DNA from: Acanthopleuribacter pedis
GTDB lineage: Bacteria > Acidobacteriota > Holophagae > Acanthopleuribacterales > Acanthopleuribacteraceae
NCBI RefSeq assembly: GCF_017377855.1
Contig: NZ_JAFREP010000010.1
Coordinates: forward strand, 124,001-188,000
Direction of reading: 5' to 3'
DNA length: 64,000 nt
How positions within the stretch are numbered: position 1 is the first letter of the stretch; each line of letters starts with the position of its first letter. Shown in pieces: positions 38,701 to 47,762 of this stretch. The translations under genes were made by a program, and so were the position numbers. The notes below the pieces were generated by a model. It did not search any database. It saw only the letters and a program-made list of their open reading frames with translations, and had not been told where the DNA came from.

Positions 38701-41700
38701 ACCATTTGGCCGGCCCCCTGCCGGTGCTCGCGCTCAATACCGACCGGCCCCGCACCCGGCAGCGCACCTTCGAGGGCGCTTCGCTGTTTTCTCACCTTTC
38801 CCAAGCGCGCGGCGACCGGGTGCGCGCCCTTGCCAAGCAGCACGGGGTCAGTACCTTCGTGGCCATGCTGGCGATTTACAAGGTGCTGTTGTTCCGCCAC
38901 ACCCATCAGCAAGACATCGTGGTCGGCACACCGACCTCGGGCCGGCCGCAACCCCGCTTCGAACAGACCATCGGTTACTTCATCAACACCATCGCGGTAC
39001 GTAGCCGGCTCAACGCCGCGTGGCCGTTTCGCGAGCTGTTGAACAGGCTCAAGTGGCAGGTGGCCGACGCCTTGGATCACGCATCCCTGCCCTTCCCACG
39101 TTTGGTTGCCGCGCTCGGCGTCAAACCCGGCGCCCACGCGCCCGTCTACCAAACCACCTTCCTGCTGCAAAACTTCTTCTCCGTGAAGGAACAAGACGCC
39201 TTTGCCGCTCAATTCCCCGGCTGGTCATCCGTGCATGGGGTCAAGCAGGAAGGCGAGGACGATCTGTCGCTGCACGTGCTGGAGGGCCGCGACGGGTTCG
39301 CCCTGAGTTTTGGTTACAACCCGGAACTGTTTGATGCCGAAACCATCGAACGTTTCGCGGAACACTTCAACCACCTGGTCGACGCGGTCTCGGACGACCC
39401 CAACCAACCCATCGGGGCTTACGCTTTCCTGGGGCCGGCTGAAAAAGAGAAGGTGTTGGTCGCCTGGAACAACAGCCGTGAGGATTTCGGACCCGACCTG
39501 TGCCTGCACGATCGTTTTGCGCGGGAAGTCCGGCAACGCCCACAACAGATCGCGCTGGAAAGGGTGCACGACCAAGGGTCGGAAACGCTGACCTTTGCCG
39601 CGTTGGACCGGCGCGTCGAGGCCCTCGCCGGCTTTCTGCAAAGTCGCGGCATCGGCCCCGAACAATTGGTACCCATCTGTTTCCGCCGTTCCTTTGACAT
39701 GGTGGTCGCCATGCTCGGCGTGTTGCGCGCGGGCGGCGCCTTCGTGCCGATGGACCCGGATCACCCGGCCGAAAGGCTGCGTTTCCTGGTCGAGGATACC
39801 GATGCCCGCTTGGTGCTGACCTCGGCCGAACTGGTTGAGCGCGTCGCCGCGGCGGGCGTGACAACCATCGCCCTGGACCGTGATCAGGAGGCAATCCAGG
39901 CCGCCGGACCCGCGCAACGCGGCACGGTCACCCCCGAAAATTTGGCCTACGTCATCTACACCTCCGGCAGTACCGGCAAACCCAAGGGCGTGATGATCGA
40001 ACACCGCCAGATCCGCAACACGCTGCAGTTCCTCGCCGCGCGTTACCCACTCGCCGAAAACGACGCCTACCTACTCAAGACCAACACCACCTTTGATGTC
40101 TCGCTTTCCGAGTTGTTCGGCTGGGTCTTCGGTCGCGGACGTTTGGTAATCCTGCCGCCGGGCGCTGAAAAAGACCCGCAACGCCTGATCAAGGTTCTGG
40201 CACGCCACGCGATCACCCACCTCAACTTCGCGCCTTCGGCGCTCAACGCCTTCCTGCGCGCCGCACAAAACCGTCCCGACTTTTTGGCGACCAACGCCCT
40301 CAAGGTGTTGATGGTGGCGGGTGAAGCCTTTCCCAAGGATTTGGTTGCCGAAAGCGTGGCCGCCTTCCCGCGCGCCCGTGTGGAAAACATTTACGGCCCC
40401 ACCGAGGCCGCCATTTACGGTTCGTATTTCTCCTGTTCCGGCGCCCGCATCCACAGCGCCAACCTGCCCATCGGGCGACCCGTTGCCAACACCCACCTGA
40501 TCATCGTCGATGAACAGATGCAGCCCGTGCCCATCGGCGTACCCGGCGAATTGTGTTTGGCCGGCAAAGGCATCGCGCGGGGTTACCTGAACCGGCCCGC
40601 CTTAACGCGGGAAAAGTTCGTGATCAATCCCTTCGAGGACGACCCGGATTACCGCCGTCTCTACCGCACCGGCGACTTGACGCGCCGGCTGGCGGACGGT
40701 AACGTCGAGTACATGGGCCGCATCGACCACCAGGTCAAGGTGCGCGGGTTCCGCGTTGAACTGGGCGAAATCGAAACCCAACTGGATCGCCACGCGTTGG
40801 TGGGTGAAAGCGTCGTGGTGGCCCGCCGAGAAACCGGCCAACTGGTCGCGTATTTCCTGCCCAACGACCGGCAACAGGTACCCGACGCCCAAACGCTGCG
40901 CGACCATCTCGGCGCCGTGCTGCCGGATTACATGGTTCCCGCATTTTTTGTGGCCTTGGATGAGATTCCGCTTTCTTCCAGCGGCAAGGTTAACCGCAAG
41001 GATTTGGCCGCGCGCGAAATCGTGCTGGACCGTCGCGAACCTCCCAAGCCCAAGGCAAAACCGACAGCGACGCCCAAAACCCGCGACCAAATCGCATCAA
41101 CGGTGCTGGACATCTGGCGCGCGGTGCTGCAGGTTCAAAACATCGCGCCGGGAGACGCCTTCTTCGAGGCCGGCGGTGATTCCCTCAACGCCGTGTTGCT
41201 CGCGGAACGCATCCAAAAGGTGCTGGGCTGTGCCTTCACCACAACCGACGTGATGCATTTCCCCACCGTGGACGACATGGCGACGGTGCTGGCGAAGCGC
41301 GTCGGTGCCGAGGAAGCGCCCGCGCCGCCCGAACAAAGCGAGCAGGCGGCAGCGGAACCGGCGCCACCCGCGGCAGCGGAACCGGCCCCATCGGTTACCA
41401 CCACCTCTGAACCGCCAACGCGGATGGAAACCCCGCCCCAACCCCAAAACCAAAAGCCGGCGCTTCCCGAGGACGACGGCGTGGCGATTATCGGCATCTC
41501 CTGCCTGTTCCCCGGCGCCCGCAACCATCACGAATTTTGGACCAACCTGCGTTTGGGAAGCGACGCCGGCGTTTTTCACAACCAAAACGCCTTGCGCGAA
41601 AAACGCGTCCCCGAGGCGCTGATCAACCATCCCAACTTCGTCCCGCTGCAAATGGCGATTGAGGATCGCGACCTGTTCGATCCCGAGTTTTTTAACCTGT

Positions 41701-44700
41701 CCTCACGGGACGCGCTGCTGATGGATCCGCAATTCCGCCTGTTGTTGCAGCATTCGTGGCAGGCGGTGGAGGACGCGGGTTATGTGCCCGACGCCATTCG
41801 CGATACCGCCGTGTACATGTCGGCCAGCACCACGCTGTACCAAACCATGCTGCACAACGCCGGCGAGGTCGGTATGCAGGACCGTTATGTTTCCTGGATT
41901 TTGGCCCAGGGCGGCACCATTCCCACGCGCATCTCCCACTACCTGGGGCTGACCGGGCCGAGCATGTTCGTGCATACCAATTGCTCGTCTTCCCTGACCG
42001 GTTTACACGCCGCCTTCCAGAGCATCCGCAACGGCGACGCCACCTATGCGCTGGTCGGCGGGGCGACCGTGCCGCCCGTGGCCGCGCCCGGTTACATGTA
42101 CCAGCCAGGCTTGAATTTCTCCGGTGACGGCCGTTGTAAAACCTTTGATGAGAAGGCCGACGGCATGGTGGGTGGCGAAGGCGTGGCGGTGGTCCTGCTG
42201 AAACAGGCGCGCGCCGCCGTCGCCGACGGCGATACCATTTACGCCGTGCTGCGCGGGATTGCCGTCAACAACGACGGCGCCGACAAGGCCGGTTACTACG
42301 CGCCTTCCGTGCGCGGGCAAGCCGCCGTAATTGACAAGGTGCTGCAAACCACCGGGATCGATCCCGAAAGCGTCGGTTACATCGAGGCGCATGGGACCGG
42401 AACCAAGTTAGGCGATCCGATTGAAGTCGCCGCCTTGGGCGAGGTCTACCGGCGCACCACCGACAAAAACCAGTTTTGCGGTTTGGGTTCGGTCAAAACC
42501 AACATCGGCCATTTGGATACCGCTTCCGGGCTGGCCGGATGCATTAAGGTCGCGCTTTCACTCTACCACGGCGAATTGCCGCCCTCACTGCATTACCGCA
42601 ACCCCAACCCCGCCGTGGATTTCGCCACCTCGCCGTTTTACGTGGTCGACGAACTCACGCCATGGCAACGGGGCGAGACACCGCGCCGTGCCGGGCTCAG
42701 TTCCTTTGGCATCGGCGGCACCAACGTCCACGCTTTGTTTGAAGAACCCAGGTTGCGGCCGGCGGAACAAACAACGCCCGCGAGCGATGCACCTTACCTG
42801 ATCGTGCTTTCGGCGCGCAACGAGGAACGCCTGCGCGAGGCGGCGGCCAACCTACACCGCTTCGCCCTGGTCCCCGACCAATGTCCCATGGCGGATGTCG
42901 CCTATACCCTGCAAGTCGGCCGCGTCGCCATGCAGGAACGTTTGGCCCTGGTGGTAGCCGACCGTCGCGAAATGCTGCTCGGGCTTGAGGCCTTCCTCGC
43001 CGATGAACCCGGCCCCTGGCAACGGGGAACGGTCGGCGCCGGCAGCTCGGTTTTTTCCGCGGAAGATCTGGCCGAAATGCAGGAAAAATGGGTGCGCACC
43101 AAGCAATGGGACAAGCTGGTCGCTTTGTGGTTGCAAGGCGGGGCCGTCGCTTGGTCCCGGCTCACCAGCCAAAGGCCCCGGCGCATCAGCCTGCCGACCT
43201 ATCCCTTCGCCCGCGAACGCTTTATGGCGAAACGGCCGGTCAAAAAGGCGCTGCACCAACTGCACCCGCTGGTGCATGAAAATGTCTCGACCCTGCACCA
43301 ACAGGCCTATCGTTCGCGTTTTGACGGCGGCGAATTTTTCCTTGCCGAGCACGTGGTGCGCGGCGAGAAGTTGCTGCCCGGGGTCGCCTATCTGGAGATG
43401 GCGCGCGCCGCCGCGGTGCGCGCCTATGGCGATCTGGCCGAAACCGACGTGCGCCTGCGCAACATCGTCTGGCTCAGGCCCTTTGCCGCCGCTTCGGACG
43501 AGAACCCAATCCACATTGCGCTGGAACCCACCGAACAAGGGGACGGCATTCGTTTTGAGATTCGCGGCGAAAGCGAAACCGGCGAGCCCCCGGTCCACTG
43601 TCGCGGCATCGCCGAAATCGCCCCGTCCGGCCCGCGCGAACCCCTCGATTTAGCGCCGATTCGCGACCGCTGCAACCGCCACCAAATCGACGGTGACCGT
43701 TGCTACGCCACCTTCCGTGCCGTGGGCGTCCACTACGGCCCCGCCTTCCGTTTGATTCAGGCGTTACACGGCGGTGACCGTGAAGTCTTGGCCCAATTAC
43801 AGGGTGACGCGGCGGCGGAAGCGGATTTCCTTCTCGAGCCCGGCATGCTGGACGCCGCCTTGCAGGCATGCATCGGCCTCAAACTCAAACCCGGCGGCGA
43901 TCAAGCCGCGGCGGAAGGCGCACCGATTCGGTTTTCGTTACCTTTTGCGCTCCAGGAATTGAGGGTCCACGCCCCACTCCCAGACGCGGCGTACGTCTGG
44001 ATCCGCCACGCCGAGGGAAGCAGCGCCGACGACCGCATGCGCAAATTGGACATCGACCTGTGCGACGGCGAGGGCCGTGTCGCCCTGGCCATGCGCGGTT
44101 TCTCCACGCGGGTGGTGGACGGCGGCGAACCCTTGCGCACGCCCCAGGCGACCGAACCCAAGCAACGCCCCTTGTTGTTCAGCCCGCGATGGGCCGCGCG
44201 CGCGCTCGCCGAAACCACCTCCCCTTTCCCCGCGGGCACACGCCATATTGTGCTCCACTGCGATCCCACCCACGAACAGGAAGCCCTGCGCAACCACGCC
44301 GAAGCCTTGGTGATGACCCTGCGCAGCGGACGCGTTGAAACCCGCTACAGCGATTTAGCCGTGCGCCTGTTTGAGGAGATCCGCAGCTTGTTGGCGAGCC
44401 GTCGCGAGGGGTATACCTTCGTGCAACTCCTGGTCCCCACGCCCGTCGCCGCCGGTCTCGCCGCGGTGCTTAAATCGGCCCACGCGGAACAACCCAAGTT
44501 CATCGGCCAGCTTTTGCTGTTGGAGGGTGATGAAACGCCGGAACAACTGGCCGGTTATTTGGCCGACAACGGTTTGCGCCCGGAAGACACCGTCGTACGG
44601 TACCGCGACGGCAGCCGCGAGGTGCTTGATTGGCAGGAGCAAGACCGCCCCGAAGCGATCAAACCGGTTTGGGTCGACGGCGGCGTTTACCTGATCACCG

Positions 44701-47700
44701 GTGGTGCCGGCGGGGTGGGTTTGTTGTTCGCCGAGGAAATCGCCGAACAAACGGAACAGGCGGTTCTTTATTTAATGGGTCGCTCCAGCCTTTCCGACGA
44801 AACGCGGGCACGCCTCGCTCGAATTGAAGAACTGGGCGCCTCGGTGATCTACCGCGCGGCGGATGTGTGCCAAGCCGCCGAGGTTCAAACCCTGGTCGAC
44901 GCGATCGCCGCCGAACAGGGCCGCCTCGACGGGGTGCTCCACGCCGCCGGCGTTTTGGACGACGGATTTATCCTGAAAAAATCGGCCGAATCCTTTCGTG
45001 CCGTGCTGGCGCCCAAGGTCGCCGGCACCCTGCTGCTGGACAAGGCCACCCGCGCGCTGGATCCCGGCCTGTTCGTGCTGTTCTCCTCCGGGGTCGGCGT
45101 CTTGGGCGGTCCCGGCCAGGCCGATTATGCCGCCGCCAACGCCTTCCTGAACGCCTTCGCGGAAGAACGGAGAACCCAACGCCCGCAACGAACCACGCTT
45201 TCGGTGGCCTGGCCCCTCTGGCGTGACGGCGGTATGCAGGTAACCGAAGCGCGCCAACGCGCCATGGAAGAAAATGTCGGCTTACAGCCCATGTCGCTGA
45301 AGGACGGGCTCGCCGCTTTTTACGCGGCGGTCGCGATGCCGAGCGCGCAAGTGATGGTGTTGGACGGCGTCGCCGAGCGCATTCGCGCCTTTATGAAACC
45401 GCGAACCCTGGTTCGTGAAGAAACCAAGCAACCGGTCCCGGCTGAGCCGGCAACCGCCGCGCCAAACGACGTTGTTCGCGCGGCGACGCTCGCTTGGGTG
45501 CGCGGCATTCTGGCCGACATCACCCGCGACGATCCCGCCAAAATTCGCCGCGATACCGCGTTTGAACAATTGGGCGTCGATTCCATCATGCAAATGAGCG
45601 TCATCGAGGCTTTGGAAAAAACCACCGGCGAATTGCCCAAAACCTTGTTGTTCGAGTACCCCGATGTGGGCGAACTGGTCGACCATCTGCTCGCCGAATA
45701 CGGCCAAAGCCTGCACCAATCCTTTGGTGCGGCGCGCGAACCCGAACCGCAACCCGACGCGCCGGGCCCCGCCGAACCCGTCGCCGATTCACCGGCGCCG
45801 AGCGCGCCGACAGCGTTGCGTCCGTTCCGCGTGCAGCCGAGCGCCACGCCCCATGAAGCCGCGCCCCAACCGAAGGCGGACGACGGCATCGCCATCATTG
45901 GTATCAGCGGCCGGTTCCCGCAATCACCCGATTTGGACGCCCTCTGGCAACACCTACTCGCCGGCGACAACTGCATCACCCGCGCCGACGCAACCCGCCG
46001 TCATCCCTCGCTCAGCACCTACCTGGGCGAACCCGAGGACACCACGCCCCGCTACGGCGGGTTCCTGGACGACACCGACCGCTTCGACCACCACCTGTTC
46101 GGCATCCCGGAGGAACAGGTGCTCAACCTCTCCCCCGAGTTGCGGTTGTTCCTGGAAACTACCTGGCTGACGTTTGAGGACGCGGGTTATTCCCGTGCCG
46201 CCCTCCATCGGTTCCAACAAAACCACGAAACCGGGGTCGGCGTTTTTGCCGGCATTATGTACCACCAATACGCTTGGACCATTCCCAACCCACGCACCGC
46301 GCTGCTCAGCGCCAATGTCAGCGAATGGCACATTCCCAACCGCACCTCGCACTTCTTCAATCTGACCGGACCCAGCATGGCGATTAACTCGGCCTGCTCC
46401 AGCTCGCTCAGCGCCATCCACACCGCCTGCGACAGCCTGCGCCAGGGCAACTGTTCCATGGCGATTGCGGGCGGGGTCAACCTCACCCTCGATCCCTCCA
46501 AATACGATTTGCTGGAAAAATCGCGGATGTTGGATCGCGGCGACCGCAGCCGCGGTTTCGGCACCGGTTCCGGCTACATCCCCGGCGAAGGCGTGGGCAC
46601 GGTGCTGCTGAAACCGCTCGCCCAAGCCGTGGCCGACGGGGACCGCATCCACGCCGTGATTCGCGCGAGTTTCGCCAACCACGGCGGCGGGCGGCAAATG
46701 TACACCGCGCCCGATCCCAAACAGCAAACCCGCCTGATCACCACCGCGCTGCAGCGCTCCGGCATCGATCCATCCACCATCGGTTACGTTGAGTCGGCCG
46801 CCAACGGCTCCGATCTGGGCGATCCCCTTGAGGTGTTGGCGCTCAAAAAAGCCTTCGCGGCGGCCACCGACCGCCGCGGCTTCTGCGCCTTGGGCACGGT
46901 TAAATCCAACCTCGGCCATTTGGAAGCCGCCTCCGGTATGTCCCAACTGGCCAAGGTCCTTTTGCAGCTACGTCACCAAACGCTGGTACCCACGATTAAC
47001 GCGGAACCCTTGAACCCCAAAATCTCCTTCAACGATTCAGCCTTTTATTTACAACAAGATACGCGTGCCTGGCACCCCGAAACCGATCCCCAGACCGGGC
47101 AAACCCTGCCCCGCCGTGCCATGATCAACTCCTTTGGCGCGGGCGGCAGTTACAACAATTTGGTCATCGAAGAATACCAACCCAAACCGGTGATGCTGCA
47201 CCCCGCGCAGCGCGCGCGGCTGTTCCTGTTCAGCGCGGCCACGGAAGCGGGTTTGGCGGCCTGGCTAGACCGGTTCAGTGACTTTTTGGCGATTCGGCCC
47301 GAAATCGATGCAGCCGCCTTGGCCGCGGCGCTGGCCCAACGGGACCACGGCCACCCACACCGGCTCGCGGTTGTGGCGGACACCGTCGCCGATCTGCGCG
47401 GCAAGCTCGACCTCGCCGCGCGGGGGACCCATCACCCAGATGCGGCCGTTTTTGTGTCGGGCCAAGCGGCGCCGGTGACAGCACTGCCCGCGGTTCACGA
47501 GGGCATGGACGCTTCTGAACTCCATGCCGTCGCCGCCGCCTTCGTCGCCGGTGAAAGCCAAGACCTGAGCCCCTTGTACCGGGGCATCCCCAAACACGGC
47601 CTGCCGATGCTACCCGCCACCCTCCTCGATCACGGCCAGGTGTTTCGCCATAGCGCCGTGGATCCCGATTTGGACTTTTTCCTGGAGATCGCGGAAAAAA

Positions 47701-47762
47701 TCACCAGTGGCGAACTGTCCCCTGAACAATTCGACCAACTCGTGGCGGAGATGAACCCATGA
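33525..47762 (+). CDS. trans-AT PKS-NRPS hybrid, modules 9b-13a
   Basis: The 4745-residue protein reads docking(1-32)-ECH-like(90-270)-ECH2(295-545)-ACPb(565-645)-ACPb(670-750)-KS(808-1245)-ACP(1435-1520)-C(1528-1985)-A(1985-2510)-PCP(2520-2600)-KS(2650-3085)-DH(3240-3540)-KR(3710-3965)-ACP(3985-4065)-KS0(4118-4560)-docking(4712-4745). The start is supported by a strong Shine-Dalgarno (GAGAGGGGA, 33509-33517), three nucleotides after the preceding TAA. The N-terminus (IEQIYRKVAAKELTKAEAMTLL) and C-terminus (ITSGELSPEQFDQLV) are the short paired helices seen at trans-AT subunit ends. Its stop overlaps the next start as ATGA. It adds the first amino acid to the chain and hands a KS0-bound intermediate to the next subunit. 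Confidence 0.97.
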   Translation: MNKAIEQIYRKVAAKELTKAEAMTLLRRIQAGTDPATDPTATPVSSPAAVSPPPVLPKPSGIALSDPASLPTRYPAGPARPVYTLAPLDPVTPAAVQASYSLHYLGDGVWVLRAAAADGLDARAVVATLRAAAEPRVLVQMGAGWAIPTAEIPVPVIAVFNGDVQGAALCRAARCDLVLWSAEGRYHAGSCSAEERAFLAFRFGSTIANLLCGDRAVTGDALQQAGCDGAVFPAADVEHQALQLAHAFKVASPKAANLLKKHLAQTDLFPEPERTGYPLTTAAVATPGAPEKVALAADVVEMAVYPNGVVLVTLCDRDSKNAFSPGIAAGLFEVFDKLRASDAYKVMVLTGYDHLFASGGTRDGLIAIQQGATRYADAPIYHMLLACPVPVIAAMQGHAVGAGLAMGLYCDVQVYAEESVYSSRFMRYGFTPGFGSTLIFPHRFGHDLGRELLFTAADIKGHQLKRRAPFLNVVPRRAVLAQALALAAQMATATRAERVREKAKRAQILLSRLDAVVERELVMHEQTFVGSAETLRRIENEYAAGPAAKVPVPPAPQPAQQAAEALGEDVLETLRSMLAEELCMETDLVDEYMLLTELGLDSITGVTWVRRINAHFDLDIPATRIYDFANLKTFAEAVAAEIPHQPKTAIQADQPASAPETASPPVAVSADPNLSESVRDTLRSMLAEELCMDDDLVEDHALLTDMGLDSITGVTWIRRINAHYALDLSATKIYDHATLVDFAAYVAGEVAGTTPAPAAPTPAPAQAITQPKPAPKAVAAEPKSQVPKQQTTVPKPTVASQPAPSCREPRGQRGVAVVGMAGRFPMAENIDQFWQNIRDGRDCITEIPADRWDWRDYDDGREETRGIRYGGFIEDIALFDPLFFGIAPKEARFMDPQQRLLLLYTQKALDHAGLTAADLQQDRTGVFIAAAPGDYARIAASAAAGPLGLTAMAPSVIPNRISYTFNLKGPSECTETVCASVFTALHHAVQSIERGECEQAIVGGVHLLLSPMQFNSVAAMGYLSPDGRSRPFQKDAAGFARAEGVGVLILRAGEKARDDNSIHAWVRGTGVAHGGRGLSLTAPSETGMKTAMMQAWRAAGVDPREVALIEAHGTATPLGDGIEIEALKAGYREIAGDFEAGATIPPPCRISSLKPIIGHSEIVSGMAALIKVIQAMNHGVLPGLPHLGERHEHVSLEGSPFLIEKDNRPWPNRFDASGKPVPRRAGLNSYGFGGVNAHVLLEAGEQPHPQRDGSEGPFLLVLSAPSQAQLFTLAAKLREHLEHHQVDMTNLCYTLQLGREARDHRLALVADSRADAVTKLAGVADADNRRQQRIYLGDAGPKGADRLPRHIRNMVGPQQIEASFARRDWDALAQLWIGGIALPWAAAYRDRAVRRIPLPGHYFDLARYWVDGPQPAAPAATPTQKTEPVAPVAPTTDLSLETRVTAIIAELVDLDPERIERDRPLHYLGWDSVLTLEMGRRLQEGFGVALGNRELLEQDTVVKLVDLLTRKGAEPVPVPTPSRQQANPGPATEPFPLAEGQLGLWLLQKADPRMTAYNVPITLATRQAVDVPKLREACRLLLVKHPVLQTSFLSSDTGKPRQVHDVDKPLFFEQGVLPAGEPERIALLKTTFKQPFRLDGDPLMRVHLFSAGEHDHVLLVTLHHIIFDGTSMKTFIADLLTTYTALCDGREPQTAPQADGGYADFVAWEQNHLAEQGDQLSAWWRDHLAGPLPVLALNTDRPRTRQRTFEGASLFSHLSQARGDRVRALAKQHGVSTFVAMLAIYKVLLFRHTHQQDIVVGTPTSGRPQPRFEQTIGYFINTIAVRSRLNAAWPFRELLNRLKWQVADALDHASLPFPRLVAALGVKPGAHAPVYQTTFLLQNFFSVKEQDAFAAQFPGWSSVHGVKQEGEDDLSLHVLEGRDGFALSFGYNPELFDAETIERFAEHFNHLVDAVSDDPNQPIGAYAFLGPAEKEKVLVAWNNSREDFGPDLCLHDRFAREVRQRPQQIALERVHDQGSETLTFAALDRRVEALAGFLQSRGIGPEQLVPICFRRSFDMVVAMLGVLRAGGAFVPMDPDHPAERLRFLVEDTDARLVLTSAELVERVAAAGVTTIALDRDQEAIQAAGPAQRGTVTPENLAYVIYTSGSTGKPKGVMIEHRQIRNTLQFLAARYPLAENDAYLLKTNTTFDVSLSELFGWVFGRGRLVILPPGAEKDPQRLIKVLARHAITHLNFAPSALNAFLRAAQNRPDFLATNALKVLMVAGEAFPKDLVAESVAAFPRARVENIYGPTEAAIYGSYFSCSGARIHSANLPIGRPVANTHLIIVDEQMQPVPIGVPGELCLAGKGIARGYLNRPALTREKFVINPFEDDPDYRRLYRTGDLTRRLADGNVEYMGRIDHQVKVRGFRVELGEIETQLDRHALVGESVVVARRETGQLVAYFLPNDRQQVPDAQTLRDHLGAVLPDYMVPAFFVALDEIPLSSSGKVNRKDLAAREIVLDRREPPKPKAKPTATPKTRDQIASTVLDIWRAVLQVQNIAPGDAFFEAGGDSLNAVLLAERIQKVLGCAFTTTDVMHFPTVDDMATVLAKRVGAEEAPAPPEQSEQAAAEPAPPAAAEPAPSVTTTSEPPTRMETPPQPQNQKPALPEDDGVAIIGISCLFPGARNHHEFWTNLRLGSDAGVFHNQNALREKRVPEALINHPNFVPLQMAIEDRDLFDPEFFNLSSRDALLMDPQFRLLLQHSWQAVEDAGYVPDAIRDTAVYMSASTTLYQTMLHNAGEVGMQDRYVSWILAQGGTIPTRISHYLGLTGPSMFVHTNCSSSLTGLHAAFQSIRNGDATYALVGGATVPPVAAPGYMYQPGLNFSGDGRCKTFDEKADGMVGGEGVAVVLLKQARAAVADGDTIYAVLRGIAVNNDGADKAGYYAPSVRGQAAVIDKVLQTTGIDPESVGYIEAHGTGTKLGDPIEVAALGEVYRRTTDKNQFCGLGSVKTNIGHLDTASGLAGCIKVALSLYHGELPPSLHYRNPNPAVDFATSPFYVVDELTPWQRGETPRRAGLSSFGIGGTNVHALFEEPRLRPAEQTTPASDAPYLIVLSARNEERLREAAANLHRFALVPDQCPMADVAYTLQVGRVAMQERLALVVADRREMLLGLEAFLADEPGPWQRGTVGAGSSVFSAEDLAEMQEKWVRTKQWDKLVALWLQGGAVAWSRLTSQRPRRISLPTYPFARERFMAKRPVKKALHQLHPLVHENVSTLHQQAYRSRFDGGEFFLAEHVVRGEKLLPGVAYLEMARAAAVRAYGDLAETDVRLRNIVWLRPFAAASDENPIHIALEPTEQGDGIRFEIRGESETGEPPVHCRGIAEIAPSGPREPLDLAPIRDRCNRHQIDGDRCYATFRAVGVHYGPAFRLIQALHGGDREVLAQLQGDAAAEADFLLEPGMLDAALQACIGLKLKPGGDQAAAEGAPIRFSLPFALQELRVHAPLPDAAYVWIRHAEGSSADDRMRKLDIDLCDGEGRVALAMRGFSTRVVDGGEPLRTPQATEPKQRPLLFSPRWAARALAETTSPFPAGTRHIVLHCDPTHEQEALRNHAEALVMTLRSGRVETRYSDLAVRLFEEIRSLLASRREGYTFVQLLVPTPVAAGLAAVLKSAHAEQPKFIGQLLLLEGDETPEQLAGYLADNGLRPEDTVVRYRDGSREVLDWQEQDRPEAIKPVWVDGGVYLITGGAGGVGLLFAEEIAEQTEQAVLYLMGRSSLSDETRARLARIEELGASVIYRAADVCQAAEVQTLVDAIAAEQGRLDGVLHAAGVLDDGFILKKSAESFRAVLAPKVAGTLLLDKATRALDPGLFVLFSSGVGVLGGPGQADYAAANAFLNAFAEERRTQRPQRTTLSVAWPLWRDGGMQVTEARQRAMEENVGLQPMSLKDGLAAFYAAVAMPSAQVMVLDGVAERIRAFMKPRTLVREETKQPVPAEPATAAPNDVVRAATLAWVRGILADITRDDPAKIRRDTAFEQLGVDSIMQMSVIEALEKTTGELPKTLLFEYPDVGELVDHLLAEYGQSLHQSFGAAREPEPQPDAPGPAEPVADSPAPSAPTALRPFRVQPSATPHEAAPQPKADDGIAIIGISGRFPQSPDLDALWQHLLAGDNCITRADATRRHPSLSTYLGEPEDTTPRYGGFLDDTDRFDHHLFGIPEEQVLNLSPELRLFLETTWLTFEDAGYSRAALHRFQQNHETGVGVFAGIMYHQYAWTIPNPRTALLSANVSEWHIPNRTSHFFNLTGPSMAINSACSSSLSAIHTACDSLRQGNCSMAIAGGVNLTLDPSKYDLLEKSRMLDRGDRSRGFGTGSGYIPGEGVGTVLLKPLAQAVADGDRIHAVIRASFANHGGGRQMYTAPDPKQQTRLITTALQRSGIDPSTIGYVESAANGSDLGDPLEVLALKKAFAAATDRRGFCALGTVKSNLGHLEAASGMSQLAKVLLQLRHQTLVPTINAEPLNPKISFNDSAFYLQQDTRAWHPETDPQTGQTLPRRAMINSFGAGGSYNNLVIEEYQPKPVMLHPAQRARLFLFSAATEAGLAAWLDRFSDFLAIRPEIDAAALAAALAQRDHGHPHRLAVVADTVADLRGKLDLAARGTHHPDAAVFVSGQAAPVTALPAVHEGMDASELHAVAAAFVAGESQDLSPLYRGIPKHGLPMLPATLLDHGQVFRHSAVDPDLDFFLEIAEKITSGELSPEQFDQLVAEMNP
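35950..38075 (+). other. module 10: KS-ACP
   Basis: The KS has Cys in ETVCASV, then EAHGTAT and KPIIGH, so all three catalytic residues are present although the Cys context is unusual (VCASV instead of ACSSS). A typical linker and one ACP (LGWDSVL) follow, without reductive domains. A beta-keto, or vinylogous branched, intermediate should be passed to the condensation domain of the next module. Confidence 0.8.
38110..41310 (+). other. module 11 (NRPS): C-A-PCP, amino acid not assigned
   Basis: The condensation domain has HHIIFDG (HHxxxDG). The adenylation domain has YTSGSTGKPKG, YGPTE, YRTGD and SSGKVNRK. Aligning to the GrsA binding pocket by eye gives D-V-S-N-M-A-I-I-Y-K. Asp at the first position supports an alpha-amino acid, but I do not recognise the code. 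The PCP reads GGDSLN. No epimerisation, cyclisation or oxidation domain is present. Confidence 0.85.
41470..45725 (+). other. module 12: KS-DH-KR-ACP
   Basis: The KS is intact (HTNCSSS, EAHGTGT, KTNIGH) and follows an NRPS module, so it must accept an aminoacyl chain. The DH has all motifs in standard form: HVVRGEKLLP, YGPAF and MLDAALQ. The KR has YLITGGAGGVG, SSGVGVLGG, DYAAAN and LDD (B-type). The ACP reads LGVDSIM. Expected outcome: an alpha,beta-olefin that enters the KS0 module next to it. Confidence 0.86.
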
